Part shown: one piece after another, positions 60,059 through 64,000 of the stretch
Layout: the number at the start of each line of letters is the position of its first letter
Numbering within the stretch: the first letter of the stretch is position 1
Assembly: GCF_002368415.1 (NCBI RefSeq)
Contig: NZ_AP018290.1
Coordinates: 1,367,470-1,431,469 of the forward strand
DNA from: Calothrix sp. NIES-4105
GTDB lineage: Bacteria > Cyanobacteriota > Cyanobacteriia > Cyanobacteriales > Nostocaceae
Length of the DNA: 64,000 bases
Direction: 5' to 3'
The notes under the pieces: generated by a model
Told to the model about the DNA's origin: nothing
Seen by the model: the letters and a program-made list of their open reading frames with translations, nothing else
Databases searched by the model: none
Position numbers and translations under genes: made by a program

Positions 60059-61267
60059 TTAAGAATGGTTTATACTGTGACACACTTTACGTGATGCTAA
60101 TTTGCTTAACCAAGCTTCAGCTTCGTTATAATATTTGAATTTACTTTCTGATGTTCTAAATTCTGATGTGTGTACTAGGCGCCTACCGTTGACCCATTTC
60201 TCACCATAGTATTTGTGTAGCATTTCATGATACAAAACAAATTCGATTACGTACTGAGGTATAAATGTTTCATCTAAAGTTAGACTGATGACAATCCGAT
60301 CACGTGCGGGTTCATAATGTCCAAACTTACGGTAGGTTTGCATCTGACTCCAAGTTAAACGCGGTTTGATTAATTCGTTACTGAAATACTCACGGTTGAT
60401 TTTGTCAAATAATGTTTCTAAATTGTAATGTGTACCTTTACAGTCTTCGCTGACTGTCTCAATTATCAAGTCCAGTTCTAATAACACGTCACTAAATTCA
60501 TCCAAACTCGCATATTCACGAATAATTCGCGTTGTTTCGGGACTTTTTCCCCTCAACGATGTTTTAACTAATGCTGTCAGTACCTCGGATGACGCATTAA
60601 TAAACCCTTCACTCAATATCAAATTTATATCGTTACCAACCCAACGACTTCGATACAGTCCAGCCAAATTAGTTATTTCTACTGCAAAATTAACTGATTC
60701 ATAGCCATAATTTATACATAATATTTGAAAAATTGAATATACACGCTGTGTTGCTTCTATATGTAACTTTACATTTGCCTCCTCTTCCAAGTACTTCATC
60801 CAAGCGTAAATTTGCCGTGACGAACTTGTAAGGTTAGCAGGTGTAACTTGCTGTTGTATACATATCTTTTCTATTGCTTCTACAACTTGATTTATATCAA
60901 ATGCGACTTCGCGTATTTGGCTGACATCAAGATGTGGAGACATTGCTAACTGCGATATTTTCCACGAAATCGCGCGCTGTTGCGTTTTAATGTTTTTAAT
61001 TCCTATCGTTTGCACCATCGAACGCGGATGACTACCAGTAGACGGTAAGTTCTGCAAATCAATGTTCTTAAGAAAATAATACGCTTGACGCGAACGCGCT
61101 GGCAACTGATGCGGCGTTACCCTCGCATCAGCACATAAACGTTCCACTGTCTCAACCGAAGTGAGGACAAAACTTTGGAACGTTGGGACATCCGCATCCC
61201 TGACTCCTATCTTTAATTGCTCCTGCGCTTTCTGAGCAGCTCTTACCAACCCGCGAATTTGCAGCAT
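60059..61267 (-). CDS. SprT-like/M48-type metalloprotease domain protein
   Basis: 402 residues. The last third holds a SprT-like core: LETLFDKINREYFSNELIKP, RLTWSQ and the zinc motif LYHEMLHK (HExxH, around residue 347) plus a later histidine in RLVHTSEFR. The first two thirds are helical with a repeated-looking pattern (VETVERLCADARVTPHQLPA, SRQAYYFLK and VVEAIEKICIQQQVTPANLT, SSRQIYAWMK), suggesting an internal duplication. SprT relatives degrade DNA-protein crosslinks or act in zinc-dependent proteolysis; function here is open. Confidence 0.82.
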   Translation of the reverse strand: MLQIRGLVRAAQKAQEQLKIGVRDADVPTFQSFVLTSVETVERLCADARVTPHQLPARSRQAYYFLKNIDLQNLPSTGSHPRSMVQTIGIKNIKTQQRAISWKISQLAMSPHLDVSQIREVAFDINQVVEAIEKICIQQQVTPANLTSSSRQIYAWMKYLEEEANVKLHIEATQRVYSIFQILCINYGYESVNFAVEITNLAGLYRSRWVGNDINLILSEGFINASSEVLTALVKTSLRGKSPETTRIIREYASLDEFSDVLLELDLIIETVSEDCKGTHYNLETLFDKINREYFSNELIKPRLTWSQMQTYRKFGHYEPARDRIVISLTLDETFIPQYVIEFVLYHEMLHKYYGEKWVNGRRLVHTSEFRTSESKFKYYNEAEAWLSKLASRKVCHSINHS

Positions 61268-61501
61268 TTTTTATCATTTCTTAGCTGCATGAATTGTACC
61301 AAATCAAAAGCAAAAACACAAAACCCAAACACAAAAAGGTTTTATAGACCACTACGACTACTATTTTTCTCCAAACCCTTGACTATATTTTTACTTTATA
61401 GTATATATGTATTAAGTTAAATTTTTGTGTTGAGAATATTATAAACGATTTGAGTTAAAAAATTGATGAGTAATTAATTTAATTATAGAGGAGTGGAGTT
61501 A

Positions 61502-61924
61502 ATGAAGCTATCGAGATTAAACTTGGGCAATGTTGTAGCAGTTGGTCATGCTTCTGGGCAGTTACAGTTGTTACTGCAAGGAGAAGACGACCTTGAGTTA
61601 ATCGAAGTAGAGGCGCCTGTAGAAGCATTTGAGGGGTTGCAGCGATTGAATAATATAGTTGCATCGGTTTCTTGCAATGCTTTGACAGCAAAAGAACCTA
61701 TAGCAATGCTGCCTGTCGATTCATCTCTTGCCAATGCTGTTGGGTATGATGCAGAAAATCATGTGCTGCAAGTGGAATTTCAAAATGGCGCAGTTTACCA
61801 ATATACAGGAGTTGATGATGAAGTTTGGGATGACTTACAACAAACTGATTCGATTGGTAAATATTTTAACCAAGAAATCAAAGGTAATTATCAGTGCGCG
61901 CGGGTCGATCTAGACTGCTGTTAA
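61502..61924 (+). CDS. KTSC domain-containing protein
   Basis: About 140 residues from ATG 61502, preceded by GAGGAG. The C-terminal half, AVGYDAENHVLQVEFQNGAV then YQYTGVDDEVWDDLQQTDSI and GKYFNQEIKGNY, is the KTSC domain (short strand-rich module ending GKxxNxxIKGxY) found in lysyl-tRNA-synthetase and phage proteins. The N-terminal half (LSRLNLGNVVAVGHASGQLQ) is another small strand-rich region. Role unknown; RNA-related binding is guessed from the family. Confidence 0.85.
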   Translation: MKLSRLNLGNVVAVGHASGQLQLLLQGEDDLELIEVEAPVEAFEGLQRLNNIVASVSCNALTAKEPIAMLPVDSSLANAVGYDAENHVLQVEFQNGAVYQYTGVDDEVWDDLQQTDSIGKYFNQEIKGNYQCARVDLDCC

Positions 61925-61987
61925 CTACCTACTTTAAACGTTCCTGGTTGCTCCTGGCTAATTGTCGTTCACAATTAGCCATTTCTT

Positions 61988-62950
61988 TTAGAATTTGAGC
62001 TTAAACTGATTAGTTGTGTTAAATTTTGTATCGCGATTTAAATAAAAATTATTACTGTAATTGATTTTACGATGATATGCCCAAACACTAGAAGTAAAGT
62101 AATCAAGGGTTGGCGCCATCATTTTATCAATTTCGATGGGTATAAATTTACCAGTGACAGATGTTTTAGGTTGTACAGGTAAAATAGATCTAGATTTGGT
62201 GATTATAGCTGTATAAGAATTAGGTTTAGATTGATTTGCCCAGAGTATATAAGTTTGAATAGGAATACCAAGACTTCGAGCAGTGCGGATACGGTAGAAT
62301 TCTGGATTTAACTTTGGAATATCGTAGCTAAATATTTCTACTTTCCCGTTTATACCAACTAACTCACCTTGCTCATTCACTATTGGGCCACCGCTCATCC
62401 CAGGTAATACAGGATTATCATAAACTAAACTATAACCTTTTGCGGATATAGGCTTTGATTGCGGAGCATTAAAAATAACCTTACCGGAAACAAAATGGTA
62501 AATTGGACGCATGATAGCTATTGTACGTCCAGGAAAACCAGCAGAATAAATCTTTTGATTACGCTGTAGCGCTTCAGAATTACCTAACTTAGCAACTTGA
62601 TAATTAACGTTACTTGTGAATTGAACAATTGCAGCGTCAACTCCGGGAAGTTGATTTACGCTACCTGCTTTTATGGGATAACTTTGACCATCTGGTGTAA
62701 TAATCTGATAATTAGAAATAGTTGTATCAACAACATGCCAGTTGGTAAGTACAGAGTAGACATTTCCTTCCTTTTTGATAATAACTCCAGACCCTGAAGA
62801 CTTATCAATACTATCGATTAAAACTGTAAACTTTTGTGTAATCGCATCTACTTGATTTTCAGTTTGATTTTCGGTCTGCGCGACAGCTACTTGCGCTTGT
62901 ATAATAAAGACAGACATTCCTGCCACTGCAAATAGTGAAGTGAATTTCAT
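61988..62950 (-). CDS. Exported trypsin-like serine protease
   Basis: 320 residues. A signal peptide (MKFTSLFAVAGMSVFIIQAQ then VAVA) precedes a trypsin-fold domain with the triad: His in VLTNWHVVD, Asp in LPGVDAAIVQF and Ser in PVLPGMSGGPIVNEQGELVG. There is no PDZ domain, so it is not a standard DegP/HhoA. Probably acts in the periplasm or outside the cell on misfolded or surface proteins. The C-terminal 90 residues are low-homology. Confidence 0.88.
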   Translation of the reverse strand: MKFTSLFAVAGMSVFIIQAQVAVAQTENQTENQVDAITQKFTVLIDSIDKSSGSGVIIKKEGNVYSVLTNWHVVDTTISNYQIITPDGQSYPIKAGSVNQLPGVDAAIVQFTSNVNYQVAKLGNSEALQRNQKIYSAGFPGRTIAIMRPIYHFVSGKVIFNAPQSKPISAKGYSLVYDNPVLPGMSGGPIVNEQGELVGINGKVEIFSYDIPKLNPEFYRIRTARSLGIPIQTYILWANQSKPNSYTAIITKSRSILPVQPKTSVTGKFIPIEIDKMMAPTLDYFTSSVWAYHRKINYSNNFYLNRDTKFNTTNQFKLKF

Positions 62951-63690
62951 TCAATTTAAAACTGTGAGGATTGAAGATGCAACAAACCTAACGAATACAG
63001 TAAATTTACACAATATACTTCAACAAAAAAATAATCTTAGTTAATCAATTCTTTAAATTAACTTTTTGAGGACTTAGCGTTAAATTATACAAATTTAAAA
63101 AATAAAAACACGCTTTTTAGTCAATATAAATACGCAATTAGATGTTTATTGGTAATAAATACTACTAATTTTCATAGTGTATAGCAATCCGTTGAGGAAT
63201 TGTAAAAATCACTCTTCTCTTTCTTTGTGTCCTTTGTGTCCTTTGTGGTTCGTTAGATAAGCCTAGTTTTTATAAATGATGCGCGGAATGCTATAGTACC
63301 AATTTAATATAAAGCTGTAACTAATTAAATCCCCCTTACAGAGCGCGAGTTCGGGGGGAGCTAAGAATAATAATGTGCATCTTCATATAAAAATGGTATA
63401 GTAAAAATCAAAATGTAAATATATTTCTATAAGTACAACTAATATAACCGTTTAAAAATTTGATTGTAGATTGGGTAAAGGCTTTGCGTTCACGTAGTCT
63501 TCCGTAAACGTAGTTTTCCCGCAGGGTAGGAAAACCCAACATAAACACTTGTCGGAGTTGGTAGGGTTCCTCCACCCAACCTACGGGCTTGTAATATTTC
63601 TTTATATAGATACATTGATTGAATAACCGACTATAATCTTATTGTTATTGAGACTGTATCACCGTAGGTCATATTTGCATCTATCTGTTT
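62951..63690. other. Intergenic region with several repeats, no gene seen
   Basis: About 740 bases. It contains a CCTTTGTGTCCTTTGTGTCC repeat (63218-63256), a CCCCC...GGGGGG hairpin (AAATCCCCCTTACAG then GAGTTCGGGGGGAGCT, 63328-63363), and a GTTGG...CCCAACCTACG element (63550-63588). No coding frame could be supported. Confidence 0.5.
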
Positions 63691-63691
63691 G

Positions 63692-63830
63692 AAGTGGGTA
63701 GCTTAATCCCTATTTACTAACAGTGAATTGGGAACGGAGGAACCAATGTTTGGGGCTAATCTATAGTAGAGGCACCTTCCAGCCTTCGCCCGTCAGCTAA
63801 CTCCGTAAGCTGTGGAAGGAACCCCCCTTG
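63692..63830 (+). ncRNA. ydaO/yuaA-type cyclic di-AMP riboswitch
   Basis: The order of conserved blocks matches the ydaO consensus: GCTTAATCCC, then TTGGGAACGGAGGAACCAAT, GGGGCTAATCT, AGAGGCACCTTCC, then the hallmark CGCCCGTCAGCTAACTCCGT with AAGC and a closing GGAAGGAACC. These are the elements that form the two c-di-AMP pockets. It reads on the plus strand and is 120 bases upstream of a gene cut by the window edge. In cyanobacteria such switches usually control wall-active or osmotic genes; ligand binding normally turns expression off. Confidence 0.92.
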
Positions 63831-63950
63831 TGTAAATGCGTTCGGCAATTTATTAGGGGTTTCCTTATCATTGATTTTAGATTTATGTATATTAAATCTA
63901 AAGTTGAGATTTCCACTTTTCTTTATTCGTTTCTTTATATTGGAGAGAAG

Positions 63951-64000
63951 TGAAAGCTGTGAAAATCAAGCCAATGTTGACTCGACTTCAAAATACTATC
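63951..64000 (+). CDS. Start of a gene under the riboswitch (cut by window edge)
   Basis: A GTG at 63951, preceded by GGAGAGAA, opens VKAVKIKPMLTRLQNT and runs off the window; an alternative GTG (63960) and ATG (63975) are in frame. Only about 16 codons are visible, so the product cannot be named. By position it is the first gene under the c-di-AMP riboswitch, for which cell-wall hydrolases or transporters are common. Confidence 0.5.

Overview
The window is chromosomal DNA of a cyanobacterium, most probably a filamentous, heterocyst-type (Nostocales-like) species. Supporting this are a Mg-chelatase H-type protein, a Ycf34 protein, several Uma2 (DUF820) proteins, a DUF4058 protein, an AMIN-domain serine hydrolase, a cluster resembling hormogonium polysaccharide genes, and many short palindromic interspersed repeats. 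Composition is AT-rich (roughly 38-40 % G+C by eye). The usual cyanobacterial palindrome HIP1 (GCGATCGC) was not seen, while GGCGCC occurs about 100 times and GCGCGC/CGCGCG strings about 50 times. The species call is inference.

Layout. 0-5.3 kb: a fused oligopeptide-type ABC ATPase and a RelA/SpoT-type alarmone enzyme. 5.4-7.8 kb: a translationally coupled ABC-type ATPase and TOPRIM (DUF3226-like) pair followed by a membrane protein; this resembles the architecture of OLD/PARIS-type defence modules and is the best candidate for an undescribed system. 7.9-10.5 kb: Nudix hydrolase, old yellow enzyme, thioredoxin and a divergent ArsR-type regulator with a candidate shared operator, then an AraC remnant. 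10.7-14.5 kb: a BchH/ChlH paralogue that has absorbed three repeat elements in frame. 14.6-18.3 kb: a toxin-antitoxin and Uma2 island (hicBA, a decayed antitoxin/PIN pair, mazEF-like) with a membrane GNAT protein and a HEAT-repeat fragment. 18.4-24.9 kb: a large hybrid histidine kinase, a GT61 glycosyltransferase, CCA-adding enzyme and Ycf34.

24.9-27.5 kb is a restriction graveyard: an intact D12-class adenine methyltransferase, an HNH nuclease gene split by a ~185-bp hairpin element, and a frameshifted nuclease-like gene whose 3' end is repeat sequence. 27.5-45 kb holds housekeeping and regulatory genes: TetR with two palindromic operators, tsaE, yvcK, ruvC, a response regulator, a short-chain dehydrogenase, a lipase-like hydrolase, a YgfZ-like protein, a GT4 enzyme, aquaporin, an AMIN/beta-lactamase-fold protein and a beta-CASP metallo-hydrolase. 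45.5-56 kb is mostly surface polysaccharide: an hpsL-N-O-P-like operon with hairpin repeats at two junctions, a divergent glycosyltransferase and two acyltransferase-3 proteins. 56-63 kb carries aminopeptidase P, a retropepsin-like protease, an ABC exporter, a SprT-like metalloprotease, a KTSC protein and an exported trypsin-like protease. The right end carries a ydaO-type cyclic di-AMP riboswitch in front of a gene cut by the window edge.
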